Source: Planctomycetota bacterium
Lineage (GTDB): Bacteria > Planctomycetota > B15-G4
Assembly: GCA_003644265.1 (NCBI GenBank)
Contig: QNBX01000020.1
Span: 1 to 39,936 of the forward strand
Direction: 5' to 3'
Length of the DNA: 39,936 bases
Positions within the stretch are counted from its first letter, which is position 1, and every line of letters starts with the position of its first letter. The translations under genes were made by a program, and so were the position numbers. Shown here piece after piece: positions 33,651 to 39,936 of the stretch. Under the pieces are notes generated by a model. The model did not search any database. It was not told where the DNA came from and saw only the letters and a list, made by a program, of their open reading frames with translations.

Positions 33651-36283
33651 TAGGATCCGTACTGCTCGAGCCAGGTCGCAAAGAAGTGCTGACACTCCAG
33701 CCGCTGCACCAGCCACCCCAGCTGGTCGTGCAGCTTGGCGGCCCGGAGCTGCAGAGCGCCCGTGTCGAGGAACTCCAGCGCCATGGGCAGATCGACGTCC
33801 TTGAGGTCGCGATAGGTCTCGGCCATACCCAGCAGGATCGGGTGGTAGTCATACGCATCGATGGACTTGATGTACTGCCCGCAGACGCCGTAGCTGTACA
33901 CCATCCGGTAGTCGTACGGGCCGTTGGGTGGGGTCATCTGGAAGAAGAGATCTTCCCGGGTCCACCAGGCGAGGTCGCGCATGCGTGCGCGGGCGGCGTC
34001 GTGCATGGGCCGCTGCAGCGGATCGAGCGGGTCGAGCGCGCGCGCGGCATGGTAGTAGCCCACGGGGCCGAAGCTGGCGGTGATGAAACCGCGCGCCTGG
34101 AAGTGCTCGCCCGGGGCCTTCTCGGCGTGGAGGTCGCCGGAGTAGGCGTAGTAGCGGCGGTCGACGCCAGGGGTCAGGGCCGCGAATTGCGCCGGGTTGA
34201 GCGGCGTTCCTTCCCAGCCGTAGCCCGAGCTGGCCGCGCACACGTTGAGCCCGCTGGGCTGGGTGATGTACTCCAGGCGCGGGATCAGCCGCGAGTCGCG
34301 CAGGTCGGTGTCGCCCGTGAACTCGATCACGTGCGCCATGGCCACGAGCGTCTTGTACATGGAGCGCTCGTGGGCCCACACGTAGACGCCGCGCAGCAAC
34401 TCGGCCTCATCGTAGATGGCGTCCCTGAAGCGCGGGTCACCCGTGAGGTGGTAGGCCAGGATGATCCCCTCGCGGTAGCGGTGCTCGTCATCGCCGAAGG
34501 TGCCGTGTGTCGTGGGCAGGTAGGCGTTGGAGGCGGCATAGGCGCTGGCGTTGGCGTCCACGAAGTCGTCGCTGCGCCGGATCTGCCACTCGCTCTTGTA
34601 GAGCGCCTGGTCGAGGGCGCTGAGGTAGTAGCCGCCCGCGCCGAAGCGCAGCCAGTGCGACGCCAGGTGGGTCTCGATGCGTGGGTAGTTGTTGGGGCCG
34701 CCGGACTCGTGTGAATAGAGGTAGCGCCGGACCGCCGGCGTGATGTTGCCCGGCGAGATGTTCTGGCTGATGCCCAGGGCGGCGAACACCTGCTGGGTCT
34801 GAGCCTCGGTCACCAGGCGGTAGGGGAACACGCCGGCCGCGTCGTAGTGCAGATAGTCACTGACCCGGCCCGACAGCGGGTGATCCAGGATGATCGCGGC
34901 GGTGTCCGGGCTCCCGCTCTGATCCCGGTGGAACGAGAAGATGGCGGCGCGGCTCTCGTGCTGCTGCCAGAGCCAGGTGAAGCCGGCGTCGTTGCGGGAG
35001 CTGAACGCGCCCAACGTCACCAGGCCGTCACCGTCGGCCTCCAGTGACCCCGGCCACATCTGCGAGAGGCGCTGGATGGCGATGGTGACGCCGCCCGCCG
35101 CGCCGGTCAGGTCGAGCCAGGGCTTGTTGGCGTAGTCGTACTTGTTGCCCAGCGCGTGCACCACGGCGCCGCCCACGCTGAGCTCGTAGCCCTGGTCCAC
35201 GAGCTGGGTGGCGCTGCCGCTCTGCTTGGGGATGTGCGGGCGGTACTGCGACGAGCCCAGGTCCGTGACGCTGGCGCTGGTCTGGCCCATGTAGTAGACG
35301 CACTCCTCGCCGGCGGCGAGCGCTTGACTGAAGTGGGGCTGGCCGGTGCGGGTCGTGGTCGTGACGGCGGTGTCCGTGCCCGTATCCAGCTTGACCGCCA
35401 GCTCGAACGACCCGAGCTGCAGGTGCTCGTTCTTGAACTGGCTAGCGTTGCGCAGCGTGAGCGTGGTCTCCACGTCGCGCGATCCGGCGCGGAAGATGAG
35501 ACGGCAGCTGAACCAGGCCTGGGCGCTGTCGGTGGCGTCCACCAGCTTTCCCTCGGCGACCACGATGGAGCAGGCCGGCCCGTTGCGCTCGAGCGTGACC
35601 TGGGTGTCGTCGCCGGGGAGCAGCAGTTCACCGCTCATGGTCGTGGCGTAGAGGCCCGGCTCGGTGGACGGGCGCACCAGCGGCTGCTGATCGACCGTGA
35701 CGTGCTCGAACAGGTCGAAGTCGTCCCGGGACAGAGTCACCTGCAGCGGGCCGGTGTCGATCTCGACCGTGTCCGAGCCGAGTGTGGCCAACGCCGCGCC
35801 GTCCGAGACACCGCTGCCGTTGGTGATCAGCAGGGGCGTCTGCTGTCCGGCGGCCACGTCCGTCAGCAGGTCGACCAGCACCCACTTGGCGCTGCCGTCG
35901 GGCCACTGATCCAAGCTGCTGAACTGCCAGCGGTTGCTGCCCTCCACGGCCAGGGCCGGGCGTCCGCTGCCGGGGTCGACGTAGACGCCGTCGGCCTGGG
36001 CCAGGGGGAAGCCGAAGGTGGCCACGGACGCCAGGCGGTTGATCCCGCCCTGTGAACTCGTCAGGGCCTCCTGGGCCACGACCGGAATGGACAGGCTGCC
36101 GCCGCCCGCGCCGCCCTGGTCGGGGTCGAAGCTGCTGCCGCTCTGGCCGCCGCCTGCGCTGCTGCTGCCGCCGTTGCTGCTGGCCGCGGCGCTGGGCGAG
36201 CCGCCGCCGCCACAGCCCGTGGCCGCCAGCAGCGCGAGCCCCAGGGCCAGACGGCCGGGGTGGGCACGACGCGAGCGCATCAT
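33650..36283 (-). CDS. Secreted lipoprotein, PcRGLX/YetA-like putative polysaccharide lyase
   Basis: An 877-residue exported protein. An Arg-rich N-terminus and hydrophobic segment lead to LAATGC, a plausible lipobox with Cys24, then a Gly/Ser-rich linker to about residue 60. Residues 85-330 are beta-rich; GFPLAQADG and LDQWPDGSAKWVLVD match the start of the PcRGLX/YetA N-terminal barrel, in which xWPDGSxKW is characteristic. Residues 500-870 are helical with many aromatic residues (HASHWLRFG-type and YYAYSGDLHAEK segments), consistent with the alpha/alpha catalytic part of exo-rhamnogalacturonan lyases (PL26). A lyase or hydrolase acting on an external or self-made polysaccharide is inferred; catalytic residues were not assigned. 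It is transcribed against the flanking genes and likely has its own promoter in the 36.3-36.7 kb gap. Confidence 0.72.
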   Translation of the reverse strand: MMRSRRAHPGRLALGLALLAATGCGGGGSPSAAASSNGGSSSAGGGQSGSSFDPDQGGAGGGSLSIPVVAQEALTSSQGGINRLASVATFGFPLAQADGVYVDPGSGRPALAVEGSNRWQFSSLDQWPDGSAKWVLVDLLTDVAAGQQTPLLITNGSGVSDGAALATLGSDTVEIDTGPLQVTLSRDDFDLFEHVTVDQQPLVRPSTEPGLYATTMSGELLLPGDDTQVTLERNGPACSIVVAEGKLVDATDSAQAWFSCRLIFRAGSRDVETTLTLRNASQFKNEHLQLGSFELAVKLDTGTDTAVTTTTRTGQPHFSQALAAGEECVYYMGQTSASVTDLGSSQYRPHIPKQSGSATQLVDQGYELSVGGAVVHALGNKYDYANKPWLDLTGAAGGVTIAIQRLSQMWPGSLEADGDGLVTLGAFSSRNDAGFTWLWQQHESRAAIFSFHRDQSGSPDTAAIILDHPLSGRVSDYLHYDAAGVFPYRLVTEAQTQQVFAALGISQNISPGNITPAVRRYLYSHESGGPNNYPRIETHLASHWLRFGAGGYYLSALDQALYKSEWQIRRSDDFVDANASAYAASNAYLPTTHGTFGDDEHRYREGIILAYHLTGDPRFRDAIYDEAELLRGVYVWAHERSMYKTLVAMAHVIEFTGDTDLRDSRLIPRLEYITQPSGLNVCAASSGYGWEGTPLNPAQFAALTPGVDRRYYAYSGDLHAEKAPGEHFQARGFITASFGPVGYYHAARALDPLDPLQRPMHDAARARMRDLAWWTREDLFFQMTPPNGPYDYRMVYSYGVCGQYIKSIDAYDYHPILLGMAETYRDLKDVDLPMALEFLDTGALQLRAAKLHDQLGWLVQRLECQHFFATWLEQYGS

Positions 36284-36686
36284 GGCTGGCTTCCGGCGAA
36301 CACGAGATCAGCGAGCCTGGGGGCGGCAAGCGTCTTGACGAGCGTGTGATCAGGTGTGGCCGGGTCGCGAGCCGGATCCAGCGGCCCGCAACGGCCAGCG
36401 AGCGTAGCGCAGGACCTGGAGATCCGGCGCATCTTCCGAAGGCCCGTGTCGGGCTCCCGAAAGGTGCGCTTCGTCCTCGATGATCGGCTGGTGCGGGGTC
36501 TGGGGGCATGCAGCATGGTGGAGCGATCTCGCGTGCTGGTGCGGCGGCCTGGGGGGCCACGGCCTGCGTGGGCGCGGTTGTCCGGCCCGAACTCCCGTCT
36601 CGGCTCCCCGCCGGGGTGACTTGACCGCACGGCTCGAGCGAGCAGCGGGCTCAAGCGACACGTTGCGGTGATACGATGGGTGCACC
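36284..36686. other. 403-bp divergent intergenic region
   Basis: Lies between the starts of the minus-strand lipoprotein and the plus-strand radical SAM gene, so it must hold promoters for both. It is slightly less GC-rich than the genes. A TTGACC at 36624-36629 and TACGAT just before the ATG are isolated hexamers without matching partners. Short open frames cross it on both strands but have no ribosome-binding site or recognisable sequence, so no gene is called. Confidence 0.4.
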
Positions 36687-38117
36687 ATGCGCGTCCTGCT
36701 GATCAACCCTCCGCCGCCTCCCAGGCAACGGGTGAGCCGCGGGCTCATGGGGGGCTTCGGGATGGTGGTCGGGGAGGGGCTCTGCTACCCGCCGCTCGAC
36801 CTCATGTATGTGGCGGCCAGTCTGGGGCAGGCCGGTCACAAGGTCACTCTGATCGACGCCGAGGCGGACGGCACCAGTCCCGACGAGGTGCTGGAGCGGG
36901 TGGCTGCCTTCGCTCCGGAGGTGGTGGGTCTGGCCACCTCCAGCGCCACCATCCGGCTCGACCTCGAGCTGGGCGACCGCATCAAGCGTGCGCGCCCCGA
37001 GACGCTGGTCTTCGTCACGGGCAGCCAGGGCAGCAAGATTCCCGACATGGCCATGGGCTCCAGCGCCATCGACGCCGTGGTACGCGGCGAGCCGGAGCTC
37101 ACGGTGGCGGCCATGCTGGAGCAGCTGGTGCTGGGCCAGGACCCGCTGGCCGTGGACGGCCTGTCCGTGCGGCGCGGCGACGAGGTGCTGCACAACCCCA
37201 ACCGGCCCCTGCTCAAGGGCGACGCCCTGGACGCGCTGCCCTTTCCGAGCCGCGACCTGCTGCCCAACGAGCGCTACTGCATTCCCACCATGGAGGGGCC
37301 CATCCAGGCCGTGCAGTCCTCGCGCGGATGTCCCATCAACTGCACCTACTGCGGCTACGTGGTGGCCCAGGGCGTGCTCTGGCGAGGGCGCTCCGCGGCC
37401 AATGTGTTCGCCGAACTGCGTGAGATCGTCGAGCAGCACGGCGTGACCAACGTGGTCTTCCGCGACCCGCTGTTTGCCCATGACCAGCAGCGCGTGCTCG
37501 AGCTGTGCGACCTGCTCAGCGCCGCCGACCTGGGCCTGAAGTGGCAGTGCGAGACGGCCATCAAGACCCTCAACGACGACATGCTGCGGCGCATGGCCGC
37601 GGCCGGCTGCATGTCGGTGTCCTTCGGGGTCGAGTCAGGCAACGCCGAGCTCCAGAAGAAGTACAGCCGCGGCAAGATCAAGGACCATGACCACGCCAAG
37701 GTGGTGGTGGACGCCTGCCGACGGCACGGCATCGGCACGCGCGGCTTCTTCATGATCGGGTTTCCGGAGGAGACGCCTGAGATGGCCGCCGAGACCATCG
37801 CCCTGGCCGTGTACCTCGATCCGGACACGGTGCAGTTCACGGCGGTGACGCCCTACCCGGACACCCAGCTCTACAAGCAGAGCATGGCCTCGCGCGGGGA
37901 CGAGGAGTTCGACTTCTCGCAGTTCACAGGCACCACGCCGGTGGGTGTGGCGCAGGTCATGAGCGGCGCGCAGGTCAGCCGCCTGCTGCGGCGCGCCTAC
38001 CGCCGCTTCTACCTGCGCCCCTCCCGCGTCTGGCGCGAGCTCAAGCGGCCGCAGCTGCTGCTGCAGCGCCTGCGACGCTACATGGGACTGATGCACACGG
38101 TGGACGAGGCGGTCTGA
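36687..38117 (+). CDS. B12-binding-domain radical SAM protein
   Basis: A 476-residue enzyme. The N-terminal MRVLLINPPPPP strand and the GLCYPPLDLMYVAASLGQAGHKVTLID block are classic for cobalamin-binding radical SAM proteins, followed by VVGLATSSATI and VFVTGSQGS. PFPSRDLLPNERY is the inter-domain linker. The 4Fe-4S motif is C215-x3-C219-x2-C222 (CPINCTYC). FRDPLFAHDQQRVLELCDLL, CETAIKTLNDDMLRRM and FGVESGN follow as in active members. It is clearly homologous to the enzyme at 25428 but diverged. Such proteins often methylate sp3 carbons or modify lipids and sugars; no substrate is assignable. It closes the glycan locus; trpS follows after 129 bp. Confidence 0.9.
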   Translation: MRVLLINPPPPPRQRVSRGLMGGFGMVVGEGLCYPPLDLMYVAASLGQAGHKVTLIDAEADGTSPDEVLERVAAFAPEVVGLATSSATIRLDLELGDRIKRARPETLVFVTGSQGSKIPDMAMGSSAIDAVVRGEPELTVAAMLEQLVLGQDPLAVDGLSVRRGDEVLHNPNRPLLKGDALDALPFPSRDLLPNERYCIPTMEGPIQAVQSSRGCPINCTYCGYVVAQGVLWRGRSAANVFAELREIVEQHGVTNVVFRDPLFAHDQQRVLELCDLLSAADLGLKWQCETAIKTLNDDMLRRMAAAGCMSVSFGVESGNAELQKKYSRGKIKDHDHAKVVVDACRRHGIGTRGFFMIGFPEETPEMAAETIALAVYLDPDTVQFTAVTPYPDTQLYKQSMASRGDEEFDFSQFTGTTPVGVAQVMSGAQVSRLLRRAYRRFYLRPSRVWRELKRPQLLLQRLRRYMGLMHTVDEAV

Positions 38118-38130
38118 GCGGCCACTGGCC

Positions 38131-38208
38131 ACGACGGGCCGAGGGCGGTTGAGCGGCCGGGTCAACGGTGGCACCCTTGCGCCTCGGTCGCCCCGGCTGG
38201 CCCGTCGT
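38131..38208 (+). promoter_or_regulatory. Structured leader of trpS with T-box-like GGTGGCACC
   Basis: ACGACGGGCC (38131-38140) pairs perfectly with GGCCCGTCGT (38199-38208). Inside is a small hairpin GTTGA/TCAAC (38148-38152 and 38162-38166), followed at once by GGTGGCACC (38167-38175). That word matches the T-box antiterminator core, and its TGGC could pair with a tRNA ending in GCCA, as bacterial tRNA-Trp does. The leader is too short for a normal stem I and no specifier loop is convincing, so this may only be the terminator of the preceding gene. Confidence 0.22.
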
Positions 38209-38246
38209 CGACCGGCCCCGCGACGTGACCGCACCGGAGTCTCCCG

Positions 38247-39251
38247 ATGAGCAGCCCTTCGCCCGCCCCGCGCATCTTGTCGGGCATCCAGCCCAGCGGG
38301 ACGCTGCACCTGGGCAACTACTTCGGCGCCATTCGGCAGCACGTGGAGCTGCAGGAGCAGGGGCAGGCCTACTACTTCATCGCGGACTACCACGCGCTCA
38401 CGACCGTGCAAGACCGCGCGGCGTTCTCAGGCTTCGTGCGCGACGTGGCCCTCGACTACCTGGCCCTGGGGCTGGACCCGGGGCGGGCGGTGCTCTGGCG
38501 CCAGTCCGACGTGCCCGAGGTCTGCGAGCTGACCTGGTTGTTGTCGACCGTCACCGGCATGGGGCTGCTGGAGCGGGCCCACAGCTACAAGGACAAGCTG
38601 GCCAAGGGGATTCGTCCGCGGGCCGGGCTGTTCCTGTACCCGGTGCTCATGGCGGCGGACATCCTGGCCTTCCGTTCCGACCTGGTGCCGGTGGGCAAGG
38701 ATCAGGTGCAGCACATCGAGATGGCGCAGGACATGGCCGAGTCGTTCCACGCCGCCTACAAGTGCCAGGTCTTTGCGCGCCCGGAGTCGCGCCTGGCGTC
38801 CGAAGCCGCGGTGGTGCCGGGCACCGACGGGCAGAAGATGAGCAAGTCGTACGGCAACACCATCAGCCTGTTCAGTGAAGGCAAGCCGCTCAAGAAGCAG
38901 GTCATGTCCATGGTCACGGACAGCGCCGGGGTGGACGACGCCAAGGACCCCGAGGCCTGCACGATCTTCCAGCTCTTCCGGCTGGTGGCCGCGCCCGAAG
39001 ATGTGACCGAGATGGCGCAGCGCCTCTCGCTCGGGGGCTACGGCTACGGCGACGCCAAGAAGGCCCTGCTGGCCGCGCTCAACGAGTACTTTGGCCCCGC
39101 CCGCGAACGCCGGCGCGAGCTGGCCGCCGACGCGGACGTGCTCGAGGACGTGCTGCGCGCGGGCGCCGCCAAGGCGCGGGTGGTGGCGCGCGAGGTGCTG
39201 GGCGCCGCGCGTGAGGCCGTGGGCATGAGCGGCGCGCCGGTGCAACCATGA
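38247..39251 (+). CDS. trpS: Tryptophanyl-tRNA synthetase
   Basis: Charges tRNA-Trp with tryptophan in the cytoplasm. The 334-residue length equals the bacterial norm. SGIQPSGTLHLGNYFGA at residues 12-28 carries the class I HIGH-equivalent HLGN. YFIADYHALT, RQSDVPEV, YPVLMAADIL and VGKDQVQHIEMAQD follow in family order, and KMSKS lies near residue 199. No signs of truncation. The ATG has GGAG at 38236-38239 with 7-nt spacing. It overlaps dtd by 4 bp (ATGA), so the two are cotranslated. Confidence 0.97.
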   Translation: MSSPSPAPRILSGIQPSGTLHLGNYFGAIRQHVELQEQGQAYYFIADYHALTTVQDRAAFSGFVRDVALDYLALGLDPGRAVLWRQSDVPEVCELTWLLSTVTGMGLLERAHSYKDKLAKGIRPRAGLFLYPVLMAADILAFRSDLVPVGKDQVQHIEMAQDMAESFHAAYKCQVFARPESRLASEAAVVPGTDGQKMSKSYGNTISLFSEGKPLKKQVMSMVTDSAGVDDAKDPEACTIFQLFRLVAAPEDVTEMAQRLSLGGYGYGDAKKALLAALNEYFGPARERRRELAADADVLEDVLRAGAAKARVVAREVLGAAREAVGMSGAPVQP

Positions 39252-39745
39252 TCGTCGTGGCGCAGCGCGTCAGCCGCGCCAGCGTGACGGTGGACGGCGA
39301 GCGCGTGGGGGCCATCGAGCACGGGCTGTGCCTGCTGGTCTGCGCCTTGGACGACGACCTCGAGCCCGACGTCGAGTGGTTGGCCGACAAGCTGGTGGAC
39401 CTGCGCCTGTTCGCCGATGAAGAGGGGCTCAGCAACCGCTCGCTGTTGGACGTGGGCGGCAGCGCGCTGGTGGTGCCGCAGTTCACCCTGGCCGCCGACT
39501 GGCGCAAGGGGCGACGCCCGTCGTTCACGCGCTCGGCCGAGCCGGCTCGGGCGCGCCAGCTGGTCGACTGCTTGAGCGCTCGCCTGGGGCAGCGCGGCGT
39601 GTCCGTGGCCGCGGGCCGCTTTGGCGCCATGATGGCGCTCGAGTTGTTGAACGATGGGCCCTTCACGCTGGTGCTGGACAGTCGCCAGAGTCCCACCCGG
39701 CGGGCCGCCACGGGAGGCCCTGCGGAGCCGGAGCTCTCGCCCTAA
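39248..39745 (+). CDS. dtd: D-aminoacyl-tRNA deacylase
   Basis: Removes D-amino acids (and glycine from tRNA-Ala) mis-attached to tRNA, a quality-control partner for the synthetase upstream. The 165-residue protein starts with the typical VVAQRVSRASVTVDG. The first active-site motif appears as VPQFTLAAD (usually SQFTL, here PQFTL), and the second as NDGPFTLVLDS (usually NxGPVT, so NDGPFT). KGRRPSFTRSAEP is also characteristic. The last 17 residues extend past the core. The ATG overlaps trpS by 4 bp. The Ser-to-Pro change before QFTL is unusual but leaves the backbone motif intact. Confidence 0.95.
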   Translation: MIVVAQRVSRASVTVDGERVGAIEHGLCLLVCALDDDLEPDVEWLADKLVDLRLFADEEGLSNRSLLDVGGSALVVPQFTLAADWRKGRRPSFTRSAEPARARQLVDCLSARLGQRGVSVAAGRFGAMMALELLNDGPFTLVLDSRQSPTRRAATGGPAEPELSP

Positions 39746-39753
39746 GCGCTTGC

Positions 39754-39781
39754 TTGACAAGGGTTTGCTTGACGCTAGAGT
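39754..39781 (+). promoter_or_regulatory. Sigma70-type promoter
   Basis: A perfect -35 TTGACA (39754-39759) and TAGAGT (39776-39781, four of six to TATAAT) are separated by 16 bp, just after the dtd stop. A second GCTTGAC copy within the spacer (39767-39773) makes a short direct repeat. It would transcribe the gene entering at the right edge, with a leader of roughly 100 nt. Confidence 0.6.
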
Positions 39782-39887
39782 GGCCGCTCGGACAGGCGCG
39801 GTGGTCCGTTTCGGGCGCTTGAGGATCGAGCGGCCGGGTGCATCGGTCGGCCGCCCCTGCCGTGACCCGTCAGCCCCGGAGCCCTTG

Positions 39888-39936
39888 GTGGACACGACCC
39901 CCGACAGCGGCAGCTCTTCGGCCTCGGCGCCTGTCG
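39888..39936 (+). CDS. Start of an unidentified gene, cut by the window edge
   Basis: A GTG at 39888 has GGAG (39878-39881) six bases upstream and lies about 100 bp after a good promoter. The 16 visible codons encode an acidic Ser/Thr/Ala-rich N-terminus (MDTTPDSGSSSASAPV). An in-frame TTG at 39885 is an alternative start. Too little is present to name a product. Confidence 0.4.
   Translation, partial: MDTTPDSGSSSASAPV

Noticed and set aside
36356..36619. Small open frame in the divergent gap before the second radical SAM gene
   Set aside because: No ribosome-binding site, no recognisable sequence, and an overlapping open frame on the other strand of equal quality.

Overview
This 39.9 kb chromosomal window is GC-rich throughout, with even codon use and tightly packed operons. 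The best guess for the source is a high-GC member of the Planctomycetota. The basis is a 111-residue HU-type protein with a Lys/Ala-rich N-terminus, a secreted cupredoxin with an extra C-terminal domain, and many membrane alkaline-phosphatase-superfamily ('sulfatase-like') proteins. This is inference from gene content; no 16S gene is present, and Myxococcota or another high-GC phylum is not excluded.

Region 1 (about 0.1-7.7 kb) is a C2/fatty-acid utilisation block. On the minus strand aceB (malate synthase) and aceA (isocitrate lyase) form a glyoxylate-shunt operon, followed after a 23-bp tandem repeat by a secreted TIM-barrel protein. Divergent from aceB is a regulator of the short-chain fatty acyl (ScfR/RamB-like) family, then a FadD-like acyl-CoA ligase. 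A 17-bp inverted repeat (CTGTCA-N5-TGACAG) lies between aceB and the regulator and is the obvious operator candidate.

Region 2 (7.8-10.3 kb) holds a secreted cupredoxin, tRNA-Leu(UAA), an HU-like DNA-binding protein with a convincing terminator, and a Tex30-type alpha/beta hydrolase. The hydrolase is almost fused to the start of the next block.

Region 3 (10.3-38.1 kb) is a large surface-glycan locus, mostly on the plus strand with stop/start overlaps. It encodes an SDR epimerase, five GT4 glycosyltransferases, a GT-C/GT39-like membrane protein, an alpha/alpha-toroid (heparinase-like) protein, a GNAT protein, a NodB deacetylase, a WecA/MraY-type polyprenyl-phosphate sugar-1-phosphate transferase and a methyltransferase. 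It also encodes two intact cobalamin-binding radical SAM proteins and one related protein that has lost its CxxxCxxC cluster motif. Two divergently arranged membrane proteins carry sulfatase-like domains; one has intact active-site residues and the other has lost all three recognisable ones. A minus-strand lipoprotein resembles PcRGLX/YetA exo-rhamnogalacturonan lyases. The inferred scheme is that WecA-like priming, GT4 elongation, deacetylation, acylation/methylation and periplasmic phospho- or sulfo-group handling build a cell-surface polysaccharide. No flippase, polymerase or ABC exporter is visible, so the locus is probably incomplete here.

Region 4 (38.2-39.9 kb) has overlapping trpS and dtd (translation and tRNA quality control), then a good sigma70-type promoter and the start of a further gene cut by the window edge.

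The most unusual items are the paralog of the radical SAM enzymes that has lost its cluster motif and the membrane sulfatase-like protein with a dead active site. Both sit beside apparently active relatives in one glycan locus.
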